Source: Spirochaetales bacterium UBA6872
Lineage (GTDB): Bacteria > Spirochaetota > Spirochaetia > Sphaerochaetales > Sphaerochaetaceae
Direction: 5' to 3'
DNA: 64,000 bases
Assembly: GCA_002452215.1 (NCBI GenBank)
Contig: DKCO01000053.1
Location: 156,937 to 220,936 of the forward strand
Positions 17,984-26,914 of the stretch are shown in pieces; positions within the stretch are counted from its first letter, which is position 1; each line of letters begins with the position of its first letter. Made by a program: the position numbers and the translations under genes. The notes under the pieces are model-generated. The model worked only from the letters and a program-made list of their open reading frames with translations, made no database searches and was not told where the DNA came from.

Positions 17984-18017
17984 AAAAAAATAGCCAGTCC
18001 CAAAATAGAACTGGCTA
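17984..18017 (-). terminator. Intrinsic terminator in the pyrBI leader (candidate attenuator)
   Basis: Minus-strand TAGCCAGT... pairing as an 8-bp stem (arms 18017-18010 and 17998-17991) with an 11-nt loop is followed at once by seven T residues (17990-17984), then the pyrBI SD AGGAG. The stop codon of a 22-codon leader peptide is the first three bases of the stem, so a ribosome that follows RNA polymerase closely would block the hairpin. This is the layout of UTP-sensitive pyrBI attenuation in enterobacteria. Confidence 0.8.
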
Positions 18018-18083
18018 GAAATTACAAACAACAAGGCCTAAGCATATCAATTCAATATGACGATTAAGTTGCGTTCTTTTCAT
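18015..18083 (-). CDS. Putative pyr operon leader peptide (22 codons)
   Basis: The frame starts MKRTQLNRHIELI and ends LVVCNF followed by TAG, which forms the start of the terminator stem. AGAAGG lies 8 nt before the ATG. The last part of the mRNA before the hairpin is U-rich (CTTGTTGTTTG and ATTTCT), suited to UTP-dependent RNA polymerase pausing. In E. coli pyrL plays this part by coupling ribosome position to terminator folding. Inferred from layout; no homology with pyrL sequence is claimed. Confidence 0.6.
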   Translation of the reverse strand: MKRTQLNRHIELICLGLVVCNF

Positions 18084-18105
18084 TGCTTTGACCTTCTGAG
18101 CGTTG

Positions 18106-18134
18106 AGTTTACTTAAAAAGACTATCGATGTAAA
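18106..18134 (-). promoter_or_regulatory. Candidate pyr operon promoter
   Basis: TTTACA (18134-18129) and TAAACT (18111-18106) lie 17 nt apart on the minus strand. The predicted start (about 18099) would fall at the leader-peptide SD, giving a leader of about 125 nt. An alternative TATAAG-like box further upstream was also seen. The rest of the 291-bp gap to sbcB shows nothing else. Confidence 0.4.
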
Positions 18135-18263
18135 TAGCTTATAATGACGAAATTTGGAATTTCTCCAATTTGTTATTCATTGAATTTGATTTTCCCTTTC
18201 CATACCAACCAATCTCTTCAACTCTTCTAGCCCGATGCATTTCCTGCTATTATCCTTAGTATA

Positions 18264-19661
18264 ATGAAAACATTTCTTTGGTATGATTTAGAGACATTTG
18301 GACTTAATCCACACTATGACAGAATTGCACAAGTCGCTGCAATCAGAACCGATATGGACTTAAAACAAATCGGAGAGCCGCTTCTTATTTATTCAAGGCT
18401 TTCTCCTGATTATCTTCCAAATCCATCATCATGCTTGATAACAGGAATCACACCTCAAATTGTTGCTCAAAAAGGTATTCCTGAATGCGAAATGATTGAA
18501 AAGATCAGAGCTGAAATGCTTGTCCCTGATACGATAACAGTAGGATACAATTCCATAAAGTTCGACGACGAATGCATACGTTCCACACTCTACAGAAACC
18601 TTTTCGACCCATATGAGAGAGAGTATATGAACCATTGTTCTAGATGGGATATTATAAACCTTGTAAGAGCAACAAGGGATTTGCGTCCAGAAGGAATCAA
18701 TTTCACAACATTGAACCCAGATACAGGCACTGTCTCTTTTCGATTGACAGATTTGACAGCTGAGAACAATATAGACCAAGAGGGAGCACACGATGCTTTG
18801 GTCGATGTGCATGCAACTATTGCAATTGCGAAGCTGATAAAAGAAAAGCAACCAAGTCTTTGGAAATATGCGCTAAACCACAGAGGCAAGATACAAGTTT
18901 CCCAACAAATCGATCTGTTTAAGCATACGCCTATCTTGTACACATCAGCAATATTTGCCTCAGAGAAGGGAAACACGCATCCTGTTCTTCCTCTTTTCAT
19001 GCCAGACAAGGGAGCTGAGATCTATTGCTTTGATCTCACAAAAGAAATTGAGAAAGAGCCATCTCTTGACGATTGGGAAAGAAGTGGCATTGTGAAGATA
19101 AACATAAAAAAATGCCCATTCATAGCTCCACTATCTACATTGGACAAAAAAAGCGAGGAGAGACTTGGTTTTACGAGAGAAGAGATCGAAAGGAAAGCAA
19201 AAGAAGTACTACTATCTGGTTCATATGACATAGAGAAATTGAAGAGGCAGATAAAACCATTCGAGAAGAAAGAAGAGGATCCAGATCTTTCAATCTACTC
19301 AGATTTCATCACTGACCATGATAAGAACCTCCTGAAGACTATCATAAAGCTCTCGCCAGAGGCAGAGCTTTCCTCTGGCGAACACCTTTTCGACAACGAC
19401 AAATACCATAAATTGCTATGGCGACGAGTTGCCAGAAACTACCCTAAATCACTCTCGCAAACAGACCTTGCAAAATGGAAGAACTTCTGTGCATTGCGGC
19501 TTTTGAATCCACCTGTGGCCGAGGCTCTTTCCTTAGACAAATACAAACGAACAATCGAAGAGCTTCTCAATTCGCTCGACACTAGCGGTGATGAAAAGAA
19601 AATTCTTCTTGAACTCAAGGAATATGGCAAGAGACTTGAAGAAAAGGTACTCGCAAAATAG
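18264..19661 (+). CDS. sbcB: Exodeoxyribonuclease I
   Basis: 3'-5' single-strand DNA exonuclease used in recombination and mismatch repair. DEDDh residues are visible: FLWYDLETFGLNP (D, E), GYNSIKFDDECIRSTLYRN (D) and HDALVDVHATIAIA (H...D). The SH3-like and helical C-terminal parts of the ExoI family are present, total 465 residues (E. coli 475). An extended -10 (TGCTATTAT, hexamer 18248-18253) ends 10 nt before the ATG, without an SD. It is divergent from the pyr operon and 49 bp upstream of prfA. Confidence 0.9.
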   Translation: MKTFLWYDLETFGLNPHYDRIAQVAAIRTDMDLKQIGEPLLIYSRLSPDYLPNPSSCLITGITPQIVAQKGIPECEMIEKIRAEMLVPDTITVGYNSIKFDDECIRSTLYRNLFDPYEREYMNHCSRWDIINLVRATRDLRPEGINFTTLNPDTGTVSFRLTDLTAENNIDQEGAHDALVDVHATIAIAKLIKEKQPSLWKYALNHRGKIQVSQQIDLFKHTPILYTSAIFASEKGNTHPVLPLFMPDKGAEIYCFDLTKEIEKEPSLDDWERSGIVKINIKKCPFIAPLSTLDKKSEERLGFTREEIERKAKEVLLSGSYDIEKLKRQIKPFEKKEEDPDLSIYSDFITDHDKNLLKTIIKLSPEAELSSGEHLFDNDKYHKLLWRRVARNYPKSLSQTDLAKWKNFCALRLLNPPVAEALSLDKYKRTIEELLNSLDTSGDEKKILLELKEYGKRLEEKVLAK

Positions 19662-19710
19662 CTATTCAACAAAAATGTCGCTATTGCTATAATTTTCGAA
19701 GGAGAAACAG

Positions 19711-20775
19711 ATGCTAGAGAAACTTCCAGGATACGAAGAACAATTGAAAGAACTGGACAATAAGCTTTCGACAAATGAAGTCATGTCCGACATGAAGAAA
19801 TACAAGCTCTTGATGCAAGAGAGGAGCCATCTTGCGCCCATTGTAGAGAAGCTTCAAGAGATGAAAGCTATAAATGAAGAAATAGAAGGCAACAAGGAAA
19901 TAATCAAAACAGAGTCAGACCCAGAGCTGGTGGCAATGGCAAAAGAGGAATTGCAAAGCCTTGACGAGAAGATGGAGAAGGCATCAAAAGAGTGCAAATT
20001 CCTCCTTATCCCGCCAGACCCACTTGAAGGCAAGAACATAATCATGGAAATCCGTGCCGGCACAGGAGGAGATGAGGCTGCCTTGTTTGCTGCTGACATA
20101 TTCCGCATGTACCAGCATTATGCAGAGAAAAAGCACTGGAAGCTTGAGATAATGAATGCCAACGAAACAGGAATCGGAGGCTACAAGGAAATAGTTGCAT
20201 CAATCTCAGGAAAAGATGTATACGGCTCAATGAGATACGAATCCGGAGTGCACAGAGTGCAAAGAGTGCCCGAAACAGAATCCGGCGGAAGAATACATAC
20301 ATCAGCAATAACAGTTGCTGTTCTTCCTGAAGCGGAAGACACAGACATAGAGATCAATGAAAAAGATTTGAAGATCGATGTGATGAGAGCTGGAGGCCCG
20401 GGCGGGCAATGCGTCAACACAACAGACTCAGCTGTAAGAATAACACATATCCCCACAGGGATTGTCGTAATACAGCAAGATGAAAAGTCACAATTGAAAA
20501 ACAAGAACAAAGCTTTAAGAGTCCTTAGGGCAAGACTTTACGAAATGGAAGAAGCAAAGAAGGCAAAAGAGAGATCGGATGCCAGGAAATCAATGGTAGG
20601 AAGCGGTGACAGATCAGAGAGAATAAGGACTTACAACTTCCCGCAAAACAGAGTCACAGACCATAGGATAAACCTAACCAGCTACAACCTCGAGGGCGTG
20701 CTGAATGGTGACTTAGACGAGTTTATCGATGCATTGAAGCTAGCCGCTGGCGAAGAAGCATTGAAGGAAGCTTAA
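19711..20775 (+). CDS. prfA: Peptide chain release factor 1
   Basis: Reads UAA and UAG stop codons and triggers peptide release. The universal GGQ motif is in [17 protein letters not shown], and the codon-recognition segment is upstream in domain 2; 354 residues is the normal length. AAGGAG lies 7 nt before the ATG. It is followed after 2 bp by prmC, whose product methylates the GGQ glutamine, a conserved pairing. Confidence 0.96.
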   Translation: MLEKLPGYEEQLKELDNKLSTNEVMSDMKKYKLLMQERSHLAPIVEKLQEMKAINEEIEGNKEIIKTESDPELVAMAKEELQSLDEKMEKASKECKFLLIPPDPLEGKNIIMEIRAGTGGDEAALFAADIFRMYQHYAEKKHWKLEIMNANETGIGGYKEIVASISGKDVYGSMRYESGVHRVQRVPETESGGRIHTSAITVAVLPEAEDTDIEINEKDLKIDVMRAGGPGGQCVNTTDSAVRITHIPTGIVVIQQDEKSQLKNKNKALRVLRARLYEMEEAKKAKERSDARKSMVGSGDRSERIRTYNFPQNRVTDHRINLTSYNLEGVLNGDLDEFIDALKLAAGEEALKEA

Positions 20776-20777
20776 GC

Positions 20778-21620
20778 TTGAATCTTCGAGACTTGAAATC
20801 CTCTATGATAAGGGAAGCCTCCAGACTGGACAATCCATCACTGGAGGTTCGCATTATAATAGAAAAGTCATGCAATCTTCCTATAGAAGCACAGATAATG
20901 AATCCCTTTTGCACTATCACAGATGATATGTCAAAAAAAGCCAAAAGCATGCTGGAGATGAGGCTTGAGAGTATACCAATGTCTTATATTACAGGAGAAA
21001 AGGAATTCTATGGACATATATTCAAAGTCACGAAAGACGTTCTTATCCCACGTCCCGATACAGAGATAATTGTTGAGAAAACAATAGAGATTGCAAAGCA
21101 AAAAGCAAGAAGCAGCGATGTAAGGATACTCGATCTTTGCACTGGATCGGGAGCCATAGGAGCATCTGTTGCATATGAGACAGGAATCCAAGTTTGCTTA
21201 TCTGATATATCAAAAGAAGCGCTTGAGATAGCAAAATACAACTACAAAGCAATTACCGGAAAAGAAGCAGATGCAAGAGTTGGCTCCTTGTTCAAGCCTT
21301 GGGGAAATGAGCAATTTGATATAATTGCAACGAACCCTCCCTACCTAACTGATGCTTGGTACGAAGAGACAGATGAAGATGTGAAAAAAGAGCCAAGCCT
21401 CGCTCTCTTGGGATTTGGAGACGACGGGCTGAATATAATAAGAGAAATAATCAATTCAGCTCCAAACTATTTGAAGAATGGCGGAGTTTTGCTAATAGAG
21501 GCCGACTATCGACAGATAGAAATATGTGCTAGACTCCTTTCATCAAAAGGCTTTAGGGATATAGAAATCGCAAAGGACCTCAACAATAAGGATCGAGTTG
21601 TATATGGCAGACGAGAGTGA
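20778..21620 (+). CDS. prmC: Release factor glutamine methyltransferase
   Basis: Methylates the glutamine of the release-factor GGQ motif. The SAM site ILDLCTGSGAIGASVA and the catalytic NPPY in ATNPPYLTDAWY are intact; 280 residues is typical. The frame opens with TTG directly after the prfA stop, with GAAGGA 8 nt upstream; the first internal ATG (codon 10) would remove part of the N-terminal helix, so TTG is preferred. It overlaps the start of the rel gene by 17 bp. Confidence 0.93.
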   Translation: MNLRDLKSSMIREASRLDNPSLEVRIIIEKSCNLPIEAQIMNPFCTITDDMSKKAKSMLEMRLESIPMSYITGEKEFYGHIFKVTKDVLIPRPDTEIIVEKTIEIAKQKARSSDVRILDLCTGSGAIGASVAYETGIQVCLSDISKEALEIAKYNYKAITGKEADARVGSLFKPWGNEQFDIIATNPPYLTDAWYEETDEDVKKEPSLALLGFGDDGLNIIREIINSAPNYLKNGGVLLIEADYRQIEICARLLSSKGFRDIEIAKDLNNKDRVVYGRRE

Positions 21621-23706
21621 AAAAAAGATAGAAGAACAAGAATTCCCAAACAAGAACCTTGTCGACTCATTCGTAAAGAAAATCCTTAAGTACAATAATG
21701 AAGAAAAAGAAAAAATCGAAGCAGCAGCTGTCTTCGCAGCCAAAAAACATGGAGATCAAAAGAGAAAGACAGGAGAGCCTTATTTAACTCACCCTATCTC
21801 TGTTGCTGAAATCCTGATGTCGATTGGAATGGATGCTGACACAGTTTGCGCAGGCCTTTTGCACGATACTTTGGAAGATACAGATACAACAGAGGAAGAA
21901 ATTGCAACGACATTCGGAAACGAAGTTGGGAACATGGTCCAAGCTGTCACAAAGATATCCAGAATTACGAACGACAAGTCAATACAAGAGGCCGAGACAA
22001 TAAAGAAGATGTTCTTTGCAATGTCAAAGGACTTGAGAGTGATTCTCATAAAGCTTGCTGACAAATTGCACAACATGCGGACAATAGATGGACTGTCATC
22101 AGAAAGGAAAAGAGCTTTCGCCGAAGACTGTCTTGAGATTTTTGCACCTATTGCCGACAGCCTTGGAATGTCAGCAATCAAATCAGAGCTTGAGGATCTA
22201 TCCTTAAAGGCATTGAAGCCTGAGTCATACAACTATATAAATGATTACTTGCTGGAAAGAAAAGGCGAATACAATGCATTTATAAAGCAAGTAAAGAAAG
22301 CAATAGAGGAAGCATGCAAGAAAGAAGGCATAACCAACATAACAGTCACGGGACGAGTCAAGCATGCATATTCGATATACCAAAAGATAAAGAAGCGAAA
22401 AAAAGAGATAGATGAAATCTATGACATACTTGGAATACGAGTAATATGCCAAACAACAGTTGAATGCTACACGATCCTTGGGATAATACACTCGATGTGG
22501 ATCCCTATCGAAGGACGTTTCAAAGACTATATTGCAATGCCTAAAGCAAACAACTACCAATCTTTGCATACTACTGTTCTTGGGCCCCAATCAAGGCATT
22601 TGGAGATACAAATCAGGACACAAGAGATGCATAAGACAGCAGAAGAAGGTGTTGCTGCGCATTGGGCATATAAAGCATCATCCGGTTCTGAAAGCGGAAC
22701 CTGGAAGACAATTGATTCCATAAACTACAACAAGATTGTCAAGAAACTCAAATCATGGTCAAAAGAGATAAGCGAATCTGATGACTTCATGGATGAAATC
22801 AAAAATGAGCTATTGAAGGATTCGATTGTTGTTTTCACTCCACAGGGCCATGTAATAGAGCTGCCTAGCGGTTCAACAGCTCTTGATTTTGCATACAAAG
22901 TACACACAGAAGTTGGCAACCATTGCTCTGGCGCACGTGCCGATGGATCGATAATCCCATTAAATAAGCCTCTTGCAAACACGCAAATTGTCGAGATAAT
23001 GACAAGCCCTTCATCGCACCCTAACCAGCAATGGCTTGAGTATGCACAAACCACAAGCACAAAGAAGAAGATAAAAGCCTGGCTTAACAAGTATGAAGCA
23101 GATAACGCTCCTCAGATACAAAAGAGCGATAAAAAAGATACAACTGTCGCACAAAACCCCAAGAAGAGCGAGGGTTCGGCAATATCGCCATCGACATTGG
23201 TAAATGGCTCGCTCTCATATATAACATCTGAGCCATCGGGCTCGATTATGATTGGCGACGACTCAAATATCCTCTACAGTTTTGCGAAGTGTTGCAACCC
23301 CATGCAAGGAGATGATGTTGTTGCATATATAACAAGGGGAAGAGGTTACATAATCCATAGGACAGATTGCTCGAACCTGAAGCACATGGAAGGAATAGAC
23401 CACAGGCTTGTTCCTGTAAAGTGGATAGGAAATGACTTGATGAAGACATTCACTATCAGCGCCAAGATGGATCCGGACCTCTTCGGAGAAATCGACAATG
23501 CAGTAAAAAAGCATGGCGCAAGACTCAGAAAAGGCAAGCTTGACACAGATGCTGGGAAACTCACTGGCGACTTCATGATTGTTGCAACAAACGAAGAAGC
23601 AATAAGGAAAGCGACTGCCGCAATCAGGACAATCCCATCGGTTATACAACTATCTGGGAAATCCGAAGGAGAAGCAAACTCATTCGACAGGCCTCAAAAA
23701 AGATAA
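21604..23706 (+). CDS. rel: Bifunctional (p)ppGpp synthetase/hydrolase
   Basis: Makes and degrades the stringent-response alarmone. Domains in order: HD hydrolase (about 45-150; KRKTGEPYLTHP and GLLHDTLEDT intact, so hydrolysis is likely), synthetase (about 235-345; EIYDILGIRVICQT, GRFKDYIAMPKANNYQSLHT, EIQIRTQEMH), TGS (about 390-450; VVFTPQGHVIELPSGSTALDFAY) and a C-terminal ACT (about 620-695). The 700-residue length fits Rel/SpoT. The ATG at 21604 is chosen over an upstream TTG; both overlap prmC, so the two are translationally coupled. End convergent with the pyrophosphatase. Confidence 0.93.
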   Translation: MADESEKKIEEQEFPNKNLVDSFVKKILKYNNEEKEKIEAAAVFAAKKHGDQKRKTGEPYLTHPISVAEILMSIGMDADTVCAGLLHDTLEDTDTTEEEIATTFGNEVGNMVQAVTKISRITNDKSIQEAETIKKMFFAMSKDLRVILIKLADKLHNMRTIDGLSSERKRAFAEDCLEIFAPIADSLGMSAIKSELEDLSLKALKPESYNYINDYLLERKGEYNAFIKQVKKAIEEACKKEGITNITVTGRVKHAYSIYQKIKKRKKEIDEIYDILGIRVICQTTVECYTILGIIHSMWIPIEGRFKDYIAMPKANNYQSLHTTVLGPQSRHLEIQIRTQEMHKTAEEGVAAHWAYKASSGSESGTWKTIDSINYNKIVKKLKSWSKEISESDDFMDEIKNELLKDSIVVFTPQGHVIELPSGSTALDFAYKVHTEVGNHCSGARADGSIIPLNKPLANTQIVEIMTSPSSHPNQQWLEYAQTTSTKKKIKAWLNKYEADNAPQIQKSDKKDTTVAQNPKKSEGSAISPSTLVNGSLSYITSEPSGSIMIGDDSNILYSFAKCCNPMQGDDVVAYITRGRGYIIHRTDCSNLKHMEGIDHRLVPVKWIGNDLMKTFTISAKMDPDLFGEIDNAVKKHGARLRKGKLDTDAGKLTGDFMIVATNEEAIRKATAAIRTIPSVIQLSGKSEGEANSFDRPQKR

Positions 23707-23712
23707 GAGAGC

Positions 23713-25350
23713 CTAAGAATCCTCCAAGACTCTCAATACTTCAGGAAGGAGTTGCTTTTTCCTCGATAGCACTCCTGGAAGCAAGAATGTCCTGTCATCT
23801 ATCTTCTCCCAGAAGAAACGCACTTCCCTTTCATATCCTGTAGTGAATAAGATGGATTCATCATTTATGACATCTGTCACCAATAGCATGCACCAATCCA
23901 AGGCCGATGCTTCCTTTTCCTTCAAAAGCGCAGAAAGATATATACTTCTCAAACTATCGAGCTCAGCAAGATTGGTAACCTCCACTTGGCCGATAGCAAA
24001 CTTCACGCCATATTCAAAGTACTTCTTCATATCAGATTCAATCACCTTGAGAGGATCCTGCCCGGAGAGGTTGCTGCTGGAGCTGAATAGGATCTTGCTA
24101 TATCCTTGCATATCATCGATACCAGCCCTCTCGGCAAGCTTCTCAGCTACATGCTTGTCATACTCCGATGTTGTGGGACTTTTTAGAATCACTGTATCTG
24201 ATATAAGTCCACTGAGAAGTATAGTTGCTCTCTTTTTATCTGGCTTCAGTCCATATTTCTTGAACATCTCATAGACAATAGTACATGTTGAGCCAAGTGG
24301 CTCAGAGCAAATAAAGATCGGATTCTTCATTCTTGGAGGCGATAGCCTATGGTGGTCGATTATCTCAACTATATCAGCATCCTCTATTCCAATGACGCTT
24401 TGCTCGCTTTCGTTGTGGTCCATCAATATGATCTTCTGCCTTGGCTTGTTTAGAAAACATCGCCTTGTTACGAAACCTATCCACTCGCCACCTTCAAAGA
24501 CAGAGAAACCTCTTTCATCGGAGTTCATCAATTGAAACTTCACATCATCGAACAGGGAATCGGCTTCTACCTCTATTGCCTTCTTCTCTGGATCGATAAG
24601 CACTTCCACTGGAACAGAAAGCCTTAAGTACCTTAGCGTCTCAGCTGTATCTAGAAAAGAAATGAAAACAAAACCAGAGAAGGATGAGAAATCAAAAGAA
24701 GAAAGCGCATCGCCATTCTCAAGCCCTGTGATCACAAGCCCCGGGATATCCTCCTCTATTGCCTTTTTTATATGTCTTTCCCTAAGCCCTGTAACCAATA
24801 TGGGCCTCTCTGACTCCGACAGCCTCTTTTCGAACCTATCATATTCCATGGCTCCAACCATCAATGGTGCCTTCATTGCTTTCTTGCCAGCTCTCTTATA
24901 TTCAATACCGGGAATTATCTTTGCTATATTATCCTCGATGATTGTATACTCGCGTCTAGTGCCATTGTTCTCAGCAAGAAAGAATGCATTGATATCATCG
25001 CTATCAATCAAGTCGACATATTTGCCATTTTTATCAAATGCTGGAACAACTGTAGGCTTGTATTTTGCAAAGATATCGAGAAGAGAATAGATAGGGTCAT
25101 CGAGATTGACTGTGTATTTCGCGCTTTTCGTAACGCTAGCGACCTTAGGCTTTACATCCTTTAGGATCATAGGAAGCGAAATATGAAGACGAGAAAATAG
25201 ATTCTTGATGTTTTTGTTCACAGAACCAAGCCTGACAGGGATATATCTATTATCGCTATCGACAAGATTCTTCAAAAATGCATATGCATATGCTGAGCAC
25301 ACAGAATCCATATCAGGATTTCTATGTCCAGTTACGTAGATATCAGACAA
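23713..25350 (-). CDS. ppaC: Manganese-dependent inorganic pyrophosphatase with CBS/DRTGG regulatory insert
   Basis: Family II (DHH) pyrophosphatase. Catalytic motifs: VTGHRNPDMDSVCSAYAY near the N-terminus, then LMDHNE, EIIDHHRL, PLGSTCTIV and SDTVIL after a 230-residue insert, with a DHHA2 domain ending SRKKQLLP. The insert (about 70-290) has the form CBS-DRTGG-CBS (TVNLDDPIYSLLDIF, then RPILVTGLRERH, then GGEWIGFVTRR). CBS-PPases of Clostridia and related bacteria are inhibited by AMP/ADP and activated by ATP or diadenosine polyphosphates. Cytosolic, 545 residues, monocistronic, tail-to-tail with rel. Confidence 0.88.
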   Translation of the reverse strand: MSDIYVTGHRNPDMDSVCSAYAYAFLKNLVDSDNRYIPVRLGSVNKNIKNLFSRLHISLPMILKDVKPKVASVTKSAKYTVNLDDPIYSLLDIFAKYKPTVVPAFDKNGKYVDLIDSDDINAFFLAENNGTRREYTIIEDNIAKIIPGIEYKRAGKKAMKAPLMVGAMEYDRFEKRLSESERPILVTGLRERHIKKAIEEDIPGLVITGLENGDALSSFDFSSFSGFVFISFLDTAETLRYLRLSVPVEVLIDPEKKAIEVEADSLFDDVKFQLMNSDERGFSVFEGGEWIGFVTRRCFLNKPRQKIILMDHNESEQSVIGIEDADIVEIIDHHRLSPPRMKNPIFICSEPLGSTCTIVYEMFKKYGLKPDKKRATILLSGLISDTVILKSPTTSEYDKHVAEKLAERAGIDDMQGYSKILFSSSSNLSGQDPLKVIESDMKKYFEYGVKFAIGQVEVTNLAELDSLRSIYLSALLKEKEASALDWCMLLVTDVINDESILFTTGYEREVRFFWEKIDDRTFLLPGVLSRKKQLLPEVLRVLEDS

Positions 25351-25392
25351 ATGAGTCTCCTTTTTTCCAAAATTATAACTGAAAATGCGAAA

Positions 25393-25420
25393 TTGAAAAA
25401 CACAGCGCTTTTATTATAAT
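25393..25420 (+). promoter_or_regulatory. Promoter of rpiB
   Basis: TTGAAA (25393-25398) and a perfect TATAAT (25415-25420) with a 16-nt spacer lie in the divergent gap shared with the pyrophosphatase gene. AAGGAG follows before the ATG. Confidence 0.65.
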
Positions 25421-25439
25421 CTCTACAAAGGAGAGTTAA

Positions 25440-25880
25440 ATGAAAGTTGTTATTGCAAATGACCATGGAGCTGTAGAACTCGCAAAAAGAGTAATCGACC
25501 ACCTGAAAGACAGGCAAATAGAAGTCAAATATCTAGGAACAGACAAGCATGAGTCTGTAGATTATCCAGATCAAGCGGAGAAAGCTGTGCTTGAGTATAG
25601 AACTGGAGGTTACGATTTCGGCATTCTTCTATGCGGGACTGGAATTGGAATCTCGATAAGCGCAAATAAAATGAAAGGAATAAGATGCGCTCTTGTCCAT
25701 GATGTATATACAGCAAAGATGACAAAAGCACACAACAACGCAAACTTCATCGCATTAGGCGGAAGAGTGGAATACCATGATTCTATTGAAGATATACTAG
25801 ACGCATTCATCGACACGGAATTTGAAGGCGGTAGGCATCTTGCTAGGATTGAGAAGATGATGGCATTAGAGGGCAAGTGA
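25440..25880 (+). CDS. rpiB: Ribose-5-phosphate isomerase B
   Basis: Interconverts ribulose 5-phosphate and ribose 5-phosphate (some family members act on allose or galactose phosphates). The RpiB/LacAB fold motifs are NDHGAVELAK, the active-site CGTGIGISISANKMKGIR and RAxLVHDVYTAKMTKAHNNANFIALGGR-like segments. 146 residues, typical. A strong promoter and SD precede it. The last codons face the end of a small envelope-protein gene 4 bp away. Confidence 0.93.
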   Translation: MKVVIANDHGAVELAKRVIDHLKDRQIEVKYLGTDKHESVDYPDQAEKAVLEYRTGGYDFGILLCGTGIGISISANKMKGIRCALVHDVYTAKMTKAHNNANFIALGGRVEYHDSIEDILDAFIDTEFEGGRHLARIEKMMALEGK

Positions 25881-25884
25881 TCCT

Positions 25885-26406
25885 CTAATAGCTATAGTCA
25901 CGATAAGTACCTTTTACGTAAAAATCCAATGACAGAAGAGAAAACAGGACAACAAGTTGACTGTTTTTGAAGTCCCACCCAATGCCAGTCTTCAATAAAC
26001 GCTCTCTTCTTCCGGTTATTGGATTGCCAACAGTAAGCGGAACAAGAGAGACTATTGGTCCAACGCCATTGTTGTCTGTCCTATAAAAGCATCCAATCGA
26101 CAAAAGCGTATTTATACCTGTGCCTGCGACTTTTGTTCCAGAGCTTCTTCGCCCCAAAAGCGTTATAGAGATATCAGAGCCAAACATATTTGACTTGAAG
26201 GGATCCGGAACAACATCTGATATTCCCCAAAAACCAAGCTCGACCTTTTGGCTTAGGCCAAAGTTAATGCCGTAGCTAAACGAAATCCCGTTATTCCACC
26301 ACTTGTAGTTATCTTGTCCCAACGAAAGCGAAATATCAAAGCATGTTGCAAAAATCGAGAAAGAGACCAAAGCAAGAAGCATGAGAAAAACAAAGAGCTT
26401 TTTCAT
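25885..26406 (-). CDS. Small secreted envelope protein, beta-strand-rich
   Basis: No family recognised. The ATG at MKKLFVFLMLLALVS is chosen over an 18-codon longer frame because GGGAGG lies 6-7 nt upstream and it exposes a clear signal peptide (about residues 1-21). The mature 150 residues alternate hydrophobic and polar positions (ISFSYGINFGLSQKVELGFWG) and end in LLSLDFYVKGTYRDYSY, compatible with a small outer-membrane beta-barrel. Its start overlaps the stop of the preceding gene (ATGA), so it is the last gene of the phospholipase-D lipoprotein operon. Confidence 0.6.
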   Translation of the reverse strand: MKKLFVFLMLLALVSFSIFATCFDISLSLGQDNYKWWNNGISFSYGINFGLSQKVELGFWGISDVVPDPFKSNMFGSDISITLLGRRSSGTKVAGTGINTLLSIGCFYRTDNNGVGPIVSLVPLTVGNPITGRRERLLKTGIGWDFKNSQLVVLFSLLSLDFYVKGTYRDYSY

Positions 26407-26912
26407 GAATTTCCTCCCAGGAAAGCAGTGAATTTCATTATATAAGCACCATAGCCCCATTTGTTTTGACTTGGATTGTAAAGTGCATATGGAGACAAAA
26501 ACTCATATATATAGCCCGTATCTTGGAACGAAAGAGGCGCAAAAGACATATAGATACTCCATTCGCTCTCAAGTCTATATTGAGCGCCAAAAGCCAAGCG
26601 TGGAGTCCATAGGACAGCATTTGCAAAGATAAACGAGAACGGATGGCTCGTAGTCAGAAAGAGCGGTGATGAGATCTTCATATTCACTCCATTGAAAAAG
26701 GGAGCAACAGGAGAAAGCAAGGCCTCTACCTCGACATCGCCGACATGAGTCTCATTCCATGGCGAAAATACAGATGCTATACTTATAGCCCCAAACGCTT
26801 CGCCTTTTGTAGATTGCTCTCCAACAAGCGAAAGCGAATAGCCAAAGGAGACATTTGCAAAGAGAGGAAAAAGCAAAATAGAGACCAACAGCAAAAGGAT
26901 AACTTTCTTCAT
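26403..26912 (-). CDS. Secreted envelope protein, possible beta-barrel
   Basis: Unrecognised 169-residue protein with a signal peptide (MKKVILLLLVSILLFPLFA) and a beta-rich mature region with repeated aromatic-polar alternation (FGYSLSLVGEQ, WSIYMSFAPLSF). The ATG at 26912 has GGAGG 6 nt upstream; a GTG three bases earlier is the start of the longest frame. It begins within a few bases of the phospholipase-D gene stop and overlaps the next gene by 4 bp, so all three are coupled. Probably a partner in the envelope of its two neighbours. Confidence 0.6.
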   Translation of the reverse strand: MKKVILLLLVSILLFPLFANVSFGYSLSLVGEQSTKGEAFGAISIASVFSPWNETHVGDVEVEALLSPVAPFFNGVNMKISSPLFLTTSHPFSFIFANAVLWTPRLAFGAQYRLESEWSIYMSFAPLSFQDTGYIYEFLSPYALYNPSQNKWGYGAYIMKFTAFLGGNS

Positions 26913-26914
26913 CA

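Noticed and set aside
18105..18145. TATAAT on the plus strand at 18140-18145 as the sbcB promoter
   Set aside because: It lacks a plausible -35 and would leave a 110-nt leader; the extended -10 at 18248-18253 is better placed.
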